Source: an uncultured Clostridium sp. (GTDB taxonomy: Bacteria > Bacillota > Clostridia > TANB77 > CAG-508). Taken from it: 64,000 nucleotides of DNA. Below, one piece after another: positions 26,744-35,994 of the stretch. The position numbers and the translations under genes are program-made. Under the pieces are notes generated by a model. The model was given only the letters and a program-made list of their open reading frames with translations. It made no database searches and was not told the origin of the DNA. The stretch lies in assembly GCA_900553945.1 (NCBI GenBank), contig USFR01000007.1, positions 1 to 64,000 on the forward strand, read 5' to 3'. The stretch's first letter is position 1, and the number at the start of each line of letters is the position of its first letter.

Positions 26744-28227
26744 TATATTGCTCTTGGAATATATAATTTATCGCCAATGTTTATATTATCTTCGTTTGCT
26801 ATTTCATTTAATGTTGCAATTTCTTTTATTGTACTTTTGAATCTTTTAGCTATTTTCCATAATGAATCTCCTGGTTTTACAAAATAAATTACCATGCTAT
26901 ATCCTTCATCATTTTCTTCATCATTTAATTTTATTTCATTTATTAATTCTAATTGATTTGTTTCACTGCTGAAAATCTGAATTTCTAATTGGCTATTAAT
27001 ACTTGAGTCTGGCATAATTGTTGCGGTGTTACTTGATATTTGAACGTTTAGTTCTGAAACATTCTTTTCTAATTGAATTGTATTTTTAAATGTTTCTTCT
27101 TTTCTATTTAAAGACTGATTTTCAAATGAGCTATACATATAAACTGCTCGGATTTCTATTTCTAGTGATTGCTCATTTCTTGACATATTTGTAATTTGAT
27201 ATTCTGCATTATAGATTTGATTTATTTCTTCTATTATAGTTTTTTGATTTATTGTTGCTGTTTGCATTGGAGTGCTATTGCAGTTTTCAATTTGTAACTT
27301 TCTTTTTGTGAATTCTGTTTTATAATTTAAATCATATAAATCTGTTAATATATTTACTTCTTTTGCTTGATATGCATCTCCTGTTAGATTTAACTCCATT
27401 TCAACATTTATTCCCGGTTTTATGTCATTATCAATATTGTTTATATTTATATTCTTTATACTAAATGATGTTGTAACTTCATTAGTTTCTTCAACATTTT
27501 CTATATCTAAAAATCCCATTATTGGAACTTCTTTTTTTGCAAGATAAATATGTCCATTTTCTGTCTGATACAAACATTTTAACTCGCAATCTGCTTTTAT
27601 TAATACTTTGTTATAACTAATTTTCTTTTCTACATTTCTTATACTATGTGTTATTTGCACTACTTCTATAGTTTCTTGCAAATTTTCTGTTTCAATTTTT
27701 TCTTTCAAGCCTATTTTAGATTCTCCATGTCCTATAAAAGTATCTATTGTTTGTTTTTGTGTTAATGTTTGTAGGTTGTGTACTTTATTTATTTCATATA
27801 TAAATTCTGTTTCTTCTTTTTTAGATGCCTCTGCTCTGTAGCTTATTTCTGCTTTATAGTGTATTTTTCTTTCATTTAATATGCTCACGCTTGTTGTTCT
27901 AACGCTTGCGTTATCGTTTATATAGCTTTCTGTAGTTAGTCCCTCTATTTCCAGTACTTCATTAAAAGCTTCCTCAATTTTTAAGACTCTGCTCTTTCCT
28001 TCGCCTGTCAAATATGTTATTCTTGTTACTATTCCGCCATCAACTTTTAGTTTACCTTCCATTTTTTCTTTTTTATTCATATATATATTACTGCTTTGAG
28101 TTTGTATTTTTATTATATCTGGTTTGCTATCTGGAAGAATAACATCTTTTTCAATTATGATTGTTTTATTATTCTCTCCTATTTTCTTTTTTATATTTAT
28201 TTTTTCTCTCTGAATTTGTAATTCCAT
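26743..28227 (-). CDS. sipL: SipL-like spore-coat morphogenetic protein (DUF3794 + LysM)
   Basis: The 494-residue protein carries repeated SPOCS/DUF3794 domains (first one NKTIIIEKDVILPDSKPDII, later KADCELKCLYQT and CPIK-like blocks) and a C-terminal LysM domain near residues 446-492 (VKPGDSLWKIAKRFKSTIKE, ending GDKLYIPRAI). This is the architecture of Clostridioides difficile SipL, which binds SpoIVA through its LysM domain and anchors the coat to the forespore. Length is very close to SipL. It is followed by yunB with overlapping stop and start. Function is inferred from the architecture. Confidence 0.82.
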   Translation of the reverse strand: MELQIQREKINIKKKIGENNKTIIIEKDVILPDSKPDIIKIQTQSSNIYMNKKEKMEGKLKVDGGIVTRITYLTGEGKSRVLKIEEAFNEVLEIEGLTTESYINDNASVRTTSVSILNERKIHYKAEISYRAEASKKEETEFIYEINKVHNLQTLTQKQTIDTFIGHGESKIGLKEKIETENLQETIEVVQITHSIRNVEKKISYNKVLIKADCELKCLYQTENGHIYLAKKEVPIMGFLDIENVEETNEVTTSFSIKNININNIDNDIKPGINVEMELNLTGDAYQAKEVNILTDLYDLNYKTEFTKRKLQIENCNSTPMQTATINQKTIIEEINQIYNAEYQITNMSRNEQSLEIEIRAVYMYSSFENQSLNRKEETFKNTIQLEKNVSELNVQISSNTATIMPDSSINSQLEIQIFSSETNQLELINEIKLNDEENDEGYSMVIYFVKPGDSLWKIAKRFKSTIKEIATLNEIANEDNINIGDKLYIPRAI

Positions 28228-28270
28228 CCTTAACCTCCTTTTTATTATTACTAATATATATTAAGAGGCA

Positions 28271-28300
28271 AAAAAAAAATTCCTCTTTCAAGGAATTTTT
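28271..28300 (-). terminator. Terminator after veg
   Basis: AATTCCT and AGGAATT form a short stem with flanking A and T tracts; on the minus strand nine T follow. It lies 50 bp after the veg stop and just before the sipL ribosome site region. Confidence 0.75.
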
Positions 28301-28350
28301 TGAAAAATAAACTTTAAAAGATTTTTCTAGAGAGTCATCTATATATTCTA

Positions 28351-28653
28351 TTATGCAAATTCTTCTCTATTCTTTTTAGAAATTATTGCTGGTGGTTCTA
28401 ATGCTTTGAATTGTTCTCCATCATATATTTGAACTTCTACTGCTTTTGTAAATATGTCTGTATAATTATAAGAACTTCTTCTTTCGTTTTCTTCAAACTT
28501 TACTCTAAAGTAAGTTGGATATACTTGCTCAATAATAGCTGCTTTTTCTAATGGTTTGCTTCTTTTTCCTGGTGACTCTTTTACTATTATTTTATGACCA
28601 ATTTGTTCTTCCATATCCTTTTTTAAACTACTAATATCTGACTTATAAATCAT
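28351..28653 (-). CDS. veg: Veg family protein
   Basis: The 100-residue protein matches Veg: an N-terminal helix SDISSLKKDMEEQIGHKIIV, basic GKRSKPLEKAAIIEQVYPTYF, and the closing YNYTDIFTKAVEVQIYD. In Bacillus, Veg stimulates biofilm matrix gene expression and is made in large amounts; its molecular role is debated. The C-terminal 15 residues are an addition to the usual Veg length. It follows a yabG-like gene, the same order as in Bacillus. Confidence 0.9.
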   Translation of the reverse strand: MIYKSDISSLKKDMEEQIGHKIIVKESPGKRSKPLEKAAIIEQVYPTYFRVKFEENERRSSYNYTDIFTKAVEVQIYDGEQFKALEPPAIISKKNREEFA

Positions 28654-28834
28654 TTCATCACCTACTTCATTTTTGATAGGCTAAGTATATCACCCTGGTC
28701 GTTTTTTGTCAAAAATGTAGCAGATATTCATCATTCAGTTTTTGGCTTTATTTCAGTACTTTCCTGCCTTTTTTTCTATTCTTTTTCTTTTCTTTTACAA
28801 TTATATTACAAAAGTGTAACAATACGTATTTTTG

Positions 28835-29416
28835 TCATTTTGACAATGTATTTTTCTTGCCTCTTGCTTTAGTTCCGCCCATTCCGTTATAGTTACTTTT
28901 TAAATATGGTAGTAAGTCTTTCATTCTTACATATTTGCTTGAATCGGTATATGCTATTTTGCTAGCAATTATTAATGGATCTCTGTATTCTACCATAATT
29001 CTTGCAGGTGATGATGCAAAGTTTGCTCCTTCTAACATTATTGCTTCATAAAAACTCTCACATGCTCCAGCTATTATTATTAACTTTTCCTCAGATTTTT
29101 CCCACATGCGCGCATTTTTAACTGTTTGCACAAAATATTTTGAATTTTTATAGTTATCTAACCTATATAAATCTTGTCCCTTTTTTAGCATAAGGTCGTG
29201 TCCTGTTGCAACCAAAATATCTGGCTTGTATTTTTCTAATAAATATACAACCTCATTAGGTTGATTTCTTTCTGAAATGTTTTCAACGATTGACTTTAAA
29301 TTAAGACTGTTATAATAGTTTATAGCTCTTTTAGAATATTTCCTATCTCCATCTAAGTGTAATATTACTGCTCTACTACTACTTAATTTTCTATTTTTTA
29401 ATACATCTGTAAACAT
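28835..29416 (-). CDS. yabG: YabG-like sporulation protease, short form
   Basis: The protein matches the catalytic part of YabG, the sporulation peptidase that trims spore-coat proteins: VILHLDGDRKYSKRAINYY, VYLLEKYKPDILVATGHDLM, AGACESFYEAIMLEGANFAS (with the candidate catalytic Cys) and the end RMKDLLPYLKSNYNGMGGTK. At 193 residues it is about 95 shorter than Bacillus YabG; the missing part is the N-terminal SH3-like domain. AGGTG directly before the ATG supports this as a real start. No remnant of the missing domain is visible upstream. Confidence 0.8.
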   Translation of the reverse strand: MFTDVLKNRKLSSSRAVILHLDGDRKYSKRAINYYNSLNLKSIVENISERNQPNEVVYLLEKYKPDILVATGHDLMLKKGQDLYRLDNYKNSKYFVQTVKNARMWEKSEEKLIIIAGACESFYEAIMLEGANFASSPARIMVEYRDPLIIASKIAYTDSSKYVRMKDLLPYLKSNYNGMGGTKARGKKNTLSK

Positions 29417-29466
29417 ATTTTATCACCTAATATAAAATATGTTTTTGTGGTGTACAGTGTGAGTGT

Positions 29467-29496
29467 AAAAAAAGGCAGTTTATTCAACTGCCTTTT
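29467..29496 (-). terminator. Terminator after the 29510-29956 gene
   Basis: AAAAGGCAGTT pairs with AACTGCCTTTT around a 5-nt loop; on the minus strand seven T follow. It separates this gene from yabG. Confidence 0.9.
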
Positions 29497-29509
29497 GGAT
29501 TATAAAATT

Positions 29510-29956
29510 TCATTCTTGACTATTAATTTTTATACTTCCAGCTCCAACTTCTATTGTTACAATAAATCCATCATCAGTAATTTCTGTTTCTACTGTTATC
29601 AGTTCCTCTGATGGGCTAGCAAGTTGTCTTTTATTTTTATCATCTATTAACATTTCAATATAATTTCCATTGTCTTTCAGATAATCCATATATTTTTTTA
29701 CTGTATCTTCCTTGTTTGCATCAATAAATGTTAATTTTAATATATCATTATTCATTGTGCTATGAGAGTATTTTTTTATTTTCTTTTCTCCAACTGCTGA
29801 TTTTACTGAAGGTATTTTTTCACCACTAACTACATACTCGTCAGCTTTTGTATATTTGTTTATTTTGCTTTTTCTAACGACTATGTTTATGCATTCTGCA
29901 AGAATTACTATTATTGCTATTGTTGCGATTACTATCAATATTTTCTTGTTTTTCAT
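29510..29956 (-). CDS. Membrane-anchored protein of unknown function
   Basis: This 148-residue protein has one N-terminal membrane helix (ILIVIATIAIIVILAECINI) and a small extracytoplasmic alpha/beta domain (NDILKLTFIDANKEDTVKKY, ending TVETEITDDGFIVTIEVGAG). No family is recognised. GGAG precedes the ATG. It lies between spoIIID and yabG, ends in a strong terminator, and could belong to the sporulation cluster on position alone. Confidence 0.65.
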   Translation of the reverse strand: MKNKKILIVIATIAIIVILAECINIVVRKSKINKYTKADEYVVSGEKIPSVKSAVGEKKIKKYSHSTMNNDILKLTFIDANKEDTVKKYMDYLKDNGNYIEMLIDDKNKRQLASPSEELITVETEITDDGFIVTIEVGAGSIKINSQE

Positions 29957-30030
29957 ACTTCATTTCTCCTTTGTGCTTTCTATATAATTATTTTAGCTAA
30001 ATCTCATATAAAAAGTCAATAAAATATATG

Positions 30031-30288
30031 TTACATTTTCATTTTTTCGTATTTCTTTTTTGTTGCTAACCCTCCTCTAATGTGTCGTTCCGCTTTGTTT
30101 TCATCTAATACTTCTCTTACTTCTAAATATAGTATATGATTTATTTTTTCTAGTCTTTGACTTAAGTCTTTATGTACTGTGCTTTTACTTACTCCATATT
30201 TTTTTGCTGTCCCTCTTACTGTATCTTTAGAATCTATTATATATCGTGCTAATTCTACTGCACGCTCTTCAATTGATATTCCTTTCAT
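30031..30288 (-). CDS. spoIIID: Sporulation transcription factor SpoIIID
   Basis: I start at ATG 30288, 8 nt after GGAGG, giving 85 residues; an ATG 5 codons upstream lacks a site. SpoIIID is the mother-cell DNA-binding regulator acting with sigma-E and sigma-K. The helix-turn-helix is TVRGTAKKYGVSKSTVHKDL, followed by LEKINHILYLEVREVLDENK and the basic tail ERHIRGGLATKKKYEK. Length is normal. It is a single gene behind a leader with a small AATACT/AGTATT hairpin (about 30304-30325). Confidence 0.97.
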   Translation of the reverse strand: MKGISIEERAVELARYIIDSKDTVRGTAKKYGVSKSTVHKDLSQRLEKINHILYLEVREVLDENKAERHIRGGLATKKKYEKMKM

Positions 30289-30362
30289 AAAGAAAACCTC
30301 CATACGAATACTTTGTTTAATAGTATTCTGTATGGGGTTGTATTAGAACAGCCATATTTAAT

Positions 30363-31376
30363 TTATTTTTGGTTTTCCAATATATCTTTATTTATGTTTG
30401 CTATCAAGTCTTCAGCATCTGGTACTTTTTTTGTAAATATCCCTATTAAGTATTTTTGTTTTGCATAGCAAATTCCATAATCATGAATGTTACCTTCATA
30501 ACTTCCATATTTGTGCGCAATTTCACAAGTAGTTATATTCTTTTTTAAGTATCCACCTCCAGAAGATTTTTTCATGAGTTCAATTAAGGCTTGATATTTT
30601 TCTTGATTTTCATATAGTTTCTTAAGAATATCTAATGAATAGTTTGCGGATGTTATATTTTGTTCATTAAACTCTGCTGGCAGCTCCTCCTTTGTATATT
30701 GCTTTATTAATATTCTATATGCTTTTTCTCCTCCAAGTCCTGTTTTCAATATATTGGTTGCAGTATTATCAGAATTTACTATCATTTGTTCTAACAAATA
30801 TGATAATGGTACATCGTCTCCAACTTTGTACAATGTTGCTGTTGTTCCAGAGCCTTCTTCATAATTTCCTTCCATATATTGAATTGTTGAATCTGAATTA
30901 AAATCTCCATTATTAATTTTATCATAATATATCATTGCCAGTGGCACTTTGATTGTACTCGCTGCTGTAAAATAGCTTCCACCATTATATAAATATGTCC
31001 TTTTAGTTTCTGGTTCATAATAGAAAAATGCAAAATTGTCTTCATTTAAGTTTTTATCCCTTATGTATTTTTGTACTATTTTCTCAACTTCATCTGCATT
31101 GTTCAGATTTTCTTCTATGTTAGACTCTACTACTTCTGTATTATTCTTTGCGTTTGTTGATATTGTCTCCTTTGTAATGATGTTATTTATTTCAATTTCA
31201 TTTTCTTTAGCTGACGCCATTTGGTTTTCGGATTTTAATATATTCTGAAATTTTATTATATTATTTTTACCACAGAAAAATCCTATAATAATTATTAATA
31301 TGGTCAGTTTTAATCTAGTTTTTCTTTTTTTTTTCTTTTTTAATCGCTCTAATTTTTTTGGTTTTCTTCTATTCAA
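30363..31376 (-). CDS. Class A beta-lactamase-like serine hydrolase
   Basis: The 337-residue protein has a very basic N-terminus, a membrane anchor (LKLTILIIIIGFFCG), a charged linker and a serine-hydrolase domain. The SxxK motif is STIK near residue 140 (AASTIKVPLAMIYYD), SDN is at about 202 (NSDNTATNIL), and the KTG motif is replaced by KYG (AHKYGSYEGNIHDYGICY). This fold covers class A beta-lactamases and related enzymes; with KYG, and without a clear ExxxN omega loop, penicillin hydrolysis cannot be assumed. It lies 16 bp after the pentapeptide-repeat gene. Confidence 0.82.
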   Translation of the reverse strand: MNRRKPKKLERLKKKKKRKTRLKLTILIIIIGFFCGKNNIIKFQNILKSENQMASAKENEIEINNIITKETISTNAKNNTEVVESNIEENLNNADEVEKIVQKYIRDKNLNEDNFAFFYYEPETKRTYLYNGGSYFTAASTIKVPLAMIYYDKINNGDFNSDSTIQYMEGNYEEGSGTTATLYKVGDDVPLSYLLEQMIVNSDNTATNILKTGLGGEKAYRILIKQYTKEELPAEFNEQNITSANYSLDILKKLYENQEKYQALIELMKKSSGGGYLKKNITTCEIAHKYGSYEGNIHDYGICYAKQKYLIGIFTKKVPDAEDLIANINKDILENQK

Positions 31377-31392
31377 ATTTATTTCTCCAAAT

Positions 31393-32031
31393 TCATTTTA
31401 TAATTATTCCTAATAATTTTGATAGCTCAATTGCTTGAAAATTGTTTACAATCATTCCTTTAATATCTTCAAATGTTGTTATTATTCCACCTATTTCACA
31501 TGTTGATATATCTATTCCTTTTAGTTTAGTTTTGAAAAATTGTGTTTGTACTAATTTGGACAACTCAAAATATGTGTTTTTCAATTTACATTCTGTGAAA
31601 CTACTATTTGACAAATCACATCTTTCAAATAGTACTTCTTCTAAGCTTGCTGATGAAAAGTTAGCATATCTGAAAATAGTTTCTTTACTCATTAAATGAT
31701 ATACTCTTGAATCTGAAAAATCACAGCCTACAAATTTGCTATTTCTAATTTCCACACGTATAAAACTTCCTTCTCTAAACAAGCAATTTGATAAGTCACA
31801 GTTTTCAAATATTACATCATGAAAAACTGCTTTTTCAAATGTTCCTGTTATTTTGCAATCTTTAAATTTACATTTTTCGAATTCTACATCCTCTGCATTA
31901 AAATCTATTTCTTCTAATTTTGATATTAATTTATTTTCTATTGTTATTCCTTCTTGTTTATATAGATCAATTGATGAGTGTATATTCCCTATTTCTTCAA
32001 GTGTTCCTATTATTGGTTTGTATATATTCAT
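31393..32031 (-). CDS. Pentapeptide-repeat protein
   Basis: The ATG at 32031 lies 5 nt after GGTGA and gives 212 residues; a GTG nine bases upstream is possible. From about residue 50 to 175 the sequence is a pentapeptide-repeat helix with the A(D/N)LXX-like pattern (FEKCKFKDCKITGTFEKAVF, NCDLSNCLFREGSFIRVEIR, FERCDLSNSSFTECKLKNTY), rich in Cys. Such right-handed beta helices include Qnr-type gyrase-protecting proteins, but many have no known role. The last 25 residues form an amphipathic helix. It probably shares a transcript with the beta-lactamase-like gene. Confidence 0.88.
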   Translation of the reverse strand: MNIYKPIIGTLEEIGNIHSSIDLYKQEGITIENKLISKLEEIDFNAEDVEFEKCKFKDCKITGTFEKAVFHDVIFENCDLSNCLFREGSFIRVEIRNSKFVGCDFSDSRVYHLMSKETIFRYANFSSASLEEVLFERCDLSNSSFTECKLKNTYFELSKLVQTQFFKTKLKGIDISTCEIGGIITTFEDIKGMIVNNFQAIELSKLLGIIIK

Positions 32032-32241
32032 CTTTATCACCTATCCTTTATAGTATGTATTATATAATATTTTTAGTAATTAGTCTTGTTTTCCCTTGAA
32101 TTTTTTTATTTTTATTTGTATTATTTTTATATATTTTTTGCACAAAAATTAATTTTAAATTTTGTGTGTAAACAAAGAGGCGGACTTTAAGATATTATAT
32201 AATTATATTAATTTTCGTTTTATTTTGGAGGTAATTTACAT

Positions 32242-33312
32242 ATGAAAATTAAAAAAATATTATTTTCACTTATTATTTTTTTAGCTGTATTAGTTCCAAC
32301 TTCTAATGCGAATACTGAAAAAGCTAATTTAGATCTTTCAAAAGTCGTTGACAAATTCAATAAATGTTACTATACTTCGGCTTTATCTGATATTGGAGTT
32401 TCTGTAAAAGCTACTAAGATCGATAATTCCTTTGTTTTAACTTATAATAATTCTGAATCTATTACCTATGCTTATGACAAATCTGCAGGTGTTCTTTCTA
32501 CTAGTTATCCAATTACAGATGACACTAATAAAGATATTCTTAGCGCTCTATTTATAGACGCTATTTCTACGCTTGAAGGTAACGAAGAAGGAAGTTTTAT
32601 TTTTCCTGCACTAAATGATACTTTTTGTTACACATCTCTAAAAAGTAATGGTGTAGCAAAAAATTATATTTCATCAGATGGTGGTACTACTGTCATGACT
32701 GAATTTCAGATTAGTACTTCTCAAAGGCTTTCTCCTGCTTTAGATTCCTCAATACTTTCAAAATCTGATTTCAATAGGGTTTTGGAGACTTTTATTTCAG
32801 ATAAAAATTGCATCGTAAAAAATAACAATTTAATTTTGTTGAAATCTACTGATGGCTCTGGAAATATTGTTTTATATATAGGACAACCTACTGAACTTTT
32901 AGATAATGCTTATGAGTCAATTCTTAATGCAATCTCTTATATAATTTCAATGGATAAAGATGATGAAACCGCATCTAACGTTGTTTCATATATTAGACAA
33001 AATTATTCTGGACTTTCCAATGGTAATTCAGTTTTTGATGGAGTTAATATTAATACAGATATTGACTCTTTACCCGATAATACTCTTGATACAATATTGG
33101 TAAGTCGTAATATGAAATATGCTAAATTTACAATAAATACTGATACTGTTATATCGAACTCAAAAAATATTTCACCTTCTTCATCTATAAATGATAGTAC
33201 AAGTATTTCTAAAAAACATATTTCACCTCTTTTAGGTATTACCATTGGCATTATCGTTTTAATAGTAATTATTATGGCTGCTGGATTTTTTATAAAAAAA
33301 CATACTAATTAA
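32242..33312 (+). CDS. Secreted, C-terminally anchored protein of unknown function
   Basis: The 356-residue protein has a signal peptide (ILFSLIIFLAVLVPTSNANT), a long extracytoplasmic region and a C-terminal membrane helix (LLGITIGIIVLIVIIMAAGF) followed by KKHTN, so it is probably tethered to the outside of the membrane. The body is Ser/Asn/Asp/Thr-rich with no recognised motif. TGGAGG precedes the ATG. It is a single gene; the 200-bp region upstream (32041-32241) is AT-rich and holds no other feature I can support. It ends at the bidirectional terminator 33330-33370. Confidence 0.7.
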   Translation: MKIKKILFSLIIFLAVLVPTSNANTEKANLDLSKVVDKFNKCYYTSALSDIGVSVKATKIDNSFVLTYNNSESITYAYDKSAGVLSTSYPITDDTNKDILSALFIDAISTLEGNEEGSFIFPALNDTFCYTSLKSNGVAKNYISSDGGTTVMTEFQISTSQRLSPALDSSILSKSDFNRVLETFISDKNCIVKNNNLILLKSTDGSGNIVLYIGQPTELLDNAYESILNAISYIISMDKDDETASNVVSYIRQNYSGLSNGNSVFDGVNINTDIDSLPDNTLDTILVSRNMKYAKFTINTDTVISNSKNISPSSSINDSTSISKKHISPLLGITIGIIVLIVIIMAAGFFIKKHTN

Positions 33313-33329
33313 AATTTTTATTATATATG

Positions 33330-33370
33330 AAAAAAGAAACAGATGGTTTTTGATTATCTGTTTCTTTTTT
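33330..33370. terminator. Bidirectional terminator between convergent genes
   Basis: AAAAAAGAAACAGAT pairs with ATCTGTTTCTTTTTT around an 11-nt loop, giving an A-rich side and a T-rich side for both strands. It lies between the ends of the 32242 and 33395 genes. Confidence 0.9.
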
Positions 33371-33394
33371 CTTTTTGGCACTTCTCTAAAAAAT

Positions 33395-33835
33395 TCATAA
33401 GCTAAATATTTGTATAAAGTCCTCCTCGGTCATTTCTTCTACACCAATATACACTTCTAAGTACTCGGCCAGTTCCACTGCATTCGTGTTTCCTACTTCT
33501 CTTAGTACTTTAGCCATCTGGTGCATGTCATGAAATATTACTTCATCTTTAATCAACCGCTTCGGATCGATTGTGTTCATGACTTTTATCAGGAAGCAAA
33601 TCTCTACGGGGTGATCAGAAACTTTAATGTCTTTTTTAAGTGGATAAATCCAGTCTGTTACGAACATTTCATAGCATTTGTTTTTCCAGCTTAAGCATTC
33701 GTTTTTGTATTCTCCCAAGATTCTCTTCCATTCTTTTTGTGCTTCTTCAGGAGTTTTTCCTTTCATACGGTATGCTGTTTTTTGGGTGTACAGTTTGTCT
33801 ACAAGCCGTTTGAACCCCTTTCTGAATTCTTTCAT
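33395..33835 (-). CDS. Unknown cytosolic protein with atypical codon use
   Basis: The 146-residue protein (MKEFRKGFKRLVDKLYTQKT...) is mostly helical and charged, with no membrane segment and no family I recognise; WKNKCYEMFVTDWIYPLKKD and FHDMHQMAKVLREVGNTNAV are notable. AGGAGG lies 9 nt before the ATG. Codon use is clearly richer in G and C (GAC, AAC, TAC, CTG, CGG, GCC) than in neighbours. It has a near-perfect promoter and a strong terminator, so it is a self-contained single-gene unit and likely transferred. Confidence 0.75.
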   Translation of the reverse strand: MKEFRKGFKRLVDKLYTQKTAYRMKGKTPEEAQKEWKRILGEYKNECLSWKNKCYEMFVTDWIYPLKKDIKVSDHPVEICFLIKVMNTIDPKRLIKDEVIFHDMHQMAKVLREVGNTNAVELAEYLEVYIGVEEMTEEDFIQIFSL

Positions 33836-33910
33836 TTGGCATTCCTCCTAATCAATAGTTTTAGTGTAAACTGTTGTTTTTTAGTGCCTCCTATCTTTAA
33901 TGCATTAAGT

Positions 33911-33939
33911 ATTATACTACATTTATCGAGTGTTTTCAA
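33911..33939 (-). promoter_or_regulatory. Strong sigma-A promoter of the 33395 gene
   Basis: On the minus strand, TTGAAA (33939-33934), a 17-bp spacer and TATAAT (33916-33911) lie 75 bp before the start, leaving a 5' leader of about 70 nt. Confidence 0.78.
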
Positions 33940-33952
33940 GTTTTATGTTTAC

Positions 33953-35728
33953 TTATATTTCCATTACTTTTTTAAATTCATCTAAATCTTTTTTGAAGTT
34001 TTCAAATGCTTCTTTATAAAGATTTTCATCTAATGGATTAACTCCTGCCATTGTTAATGCTTCGACTGGGCTCTTAGTTGATCCTGATTTTAAAAATTTC
34101 AAATAATTTTCTATTTGTGTTTTATCTCCACTTGAAACTCTTTGGGCAATTACTGATGCAACGCACATTCCAATTGTATATTTATATACATAGTAATTGT
34201 AATAAAAATGAGGTACTGCAAAGCATCTATATTTTGTTAATTCGTGAATTTCAACTCTTCCTTCGTATTCATCTTCTGTTACTTTCTGATATATATCTGT
34301 TATTGTTTGGCTTGATAGTCCTTCATTGTTTGCAACTTTTTGATGCAATATATTTTCAAAGTTTGCAAAGAATGGTTGTGTATAGCAACAGCCTATAAAT
34401 TCATCTAATTTTTTGTATAGTAGATATTTCTTTTCTTCAGGTGTTTTAGCTGTTTTTATTAATAGGTTCATTAATAAGTTTTCATTTACTGTTGATGCAA
34501 CTTCTGCTACAAATATTCTATAGTTACTGTTTATATAGTCTTGATAATGGTTTGATAAATATGAATGTGCTGAATGTCCTAATTCATGGATTAATGTAAA
34601 TACTGATTCTACGTCATTTGTAAAGCTCATTAAGATAAATGGTCTACTGTCATAACATCCATTGCTTGAATATGCTCCTGGTATTTTTCCTTCATGTGGC
34701 ATGTAATCAATCCATCTTTCCGATTTTGCTTTTTGAATAATTTCTATATATTCTTCTCCTAAATTTTTAGTTGCTTCAAAAATTAATTCGAATGCATCTT
34801 CTACTGAATATTTTTTATCTGGTTCTTTTACGATTGGATATCTTAAATCATAAACTTGTAAAATGTCTTTATTCATTATCTTTTTAAATGCCTCTAAATA
34901 TTCTATATAATATTTATGGTATTTGTTATTTGCTGCATCTAATACTTTATAAAATAGTTCTTCTGTAACTTCGTCTCCAAATGTGCTTGCTTCTAATGGG
35001 CTTTTGAATTTTCTTACTTTACTATAGAATACATCTCTTTTCATTGTTCCTTCTAGTGTTGATGCATATAGGTTGGCTAATTTTTTGTATTCTATATTTA
35101 GTTTTTCATATGCTTGTTTTCTAACACTTTCGTCTGGATTTCTATAGAAGTTTCTTACTGTTTCTTCATTTAAGAAATATTCTTTTCCGTCTATTATTAC
35201 TGGTTCGAATTCTGGTTTTATTTGTTTATATGTTCCATATGATGTTCCTAAAACTCCGCTTGCTTGTGCAAGTACTTCTTCTGTTTCATCACTTAAAATG
35301 TGTGGTTTCATTCTAAGTATTTTGTTTATCATATTTGTGTATTTCTTGCATCTTTCGTCTTCTAGTATTTTTCTTGCTTTATCTTCATTTTTTAATATTT
35401 CTAAGTCTATGAATACTGTTTCATTTCTGTATGCTTCTTCTAGGCCTTTAATTTTTGAGTTTAAGTCTTGCACTTCTGCATTATTGGGCTCAACATCTAC
35501 TGATTCTGAAGCATATGAGTACATTTTGTCTATTCTTCTATCTATTTTTTCTATTATTTCCATAAATTCGATGAATGTATCGCTTGTTTCTAAAAATTTT
35601 TCTTTATATTTTGCTACGTTTGGAAGTTCTTCTTTTACATAATTAAAATCTTTCATAAAATCTTCATTGGTTTTGTATGCTATTGTTAAGTCCCACTTAT
35701 ACTTTTCTTCAATTTCTTCTCTTTTCAT
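33953..35728 (-). CDS. pepF: Oligoendopeptidase F (M3 metallopeptidase)
   Basis: The 591-residue cytosolic enzyme degrades short peptides. The zinc site is HELGH in VFTLIHELGHSAHSYLSN near residue 380, with a downstream glutamate in YRIFVAEVASTVNE as third ligand. The N-terminal half (DFMKDFNYVKEELPNVAKYK, SYASESVDVEPNNAEVQDLN) is typical of PepF, and AGVNPLDENLYKEAF closes the protein. Length is normal. It has an AAGGAGG site and stands alone, with a divergent 48-residue gene upstream. Confidence 0.95.
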   Translation of the reverse strand: MKREEIEEKYKWDLTIAYKTNEDFMKDFNYVKEELPNVAKYKEKFLETSDTFIEFMEIIEKIDRRIDKMYSYASESVDVEPNNAEVQDLNSKIKGLEEAYRNETVFIDLEILKNEDKARKILEDERCKKYTNMINKILRMKPHILSDETEEVLAQASGVLGTSYGTYKQIKPEFEPVIIDGKEYFLNEETVRNFYRNPDESVRKQAYEKLNIEYKKLANLYASTLEGTMKRDVFYSKVRKFKSPLEASTFGDEVTEELFYKVLDAANNKYHKYYIEYLEAFKKIMNKDILQVYDLRYPIVKEPDKKYSVEDAFELIFEATKNLGEEYIEIIQKAKSERWIDYMPHEGKIPGAYSSNGCYDSRPFILMSFTNDVESVFTLIHELGHSAHSYLSNHYQDYINSNYRIFVAEVASTVNENLLMNLLIKTAKTPEEKKYLLYKKLDEFIGCCYTQPFFANFENILHQKVANNEGLSSQTITDIYQKVTEDEYEGRVEIHELTKYRCFAVPHFYYNYYVYKYTIGMCVASVIAQRVSSGDKTQIENYLKFLKSGSTKSPVEALTMAGVNPLDENLYKEAFENFKKDLDEFKKVMEI

Positions 35729-35822
35729 AATATTAACCTCCTTTTTAATATTGGTTATTCTATCATATTTTTTATTGGTGTTGAATATATTTTATAAAAA
35801 TTATTATTCGGAGGTATGTGTG

Positions 35823-35969
35823 ATGGATGATTTTCAGGATACTTTTAATCCTGCTTCTCAGTATGAGCAGGGATATTGGTATTATAGGTTTATGACTCAG
35901 CAGATGGAGTATCGTATTAAGTGTAAGGAGTTTGAGTTGCTGGGAAAGGGTTCAAATATTAATAAGTAG
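35823..35969 (+). CDS. 48-residue protein with G-ending codon preference
   Basis: CGGAGG lies 8 nt before this ATG. The product (MDDFQDTFNPASQYEQGYWY...) is Gln-, Tyr- and Glu-rich with no membrane helix. Gln is CAG in all five cases, Glu is GAG in all four and Lys AAG in all four, where surrounding genes overwhelmingly use CAA, GAA and AAA. I recognise no family. It is divergent from pepF and is followed by two palindromic elements. A longer reading from 35667 covers the pepF start in antisense and is not credible. Confidence 0.6.
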   Translation: MDDFQDTFNPASQYEQGYWYYRFMTQQMEYRIKCKEFELLGKGSNINK

Positions 35970-35994
35970 TTTTCACTTTTTTCTTAGTATATAA

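Noticed and set aside
35667..35822. Longer reading of the 48-residue gene (100 residues)
   Set aside because: It would overlap the start of pepF in antisense and has no ribosome site; CGGAGG lies right before the shorter start.
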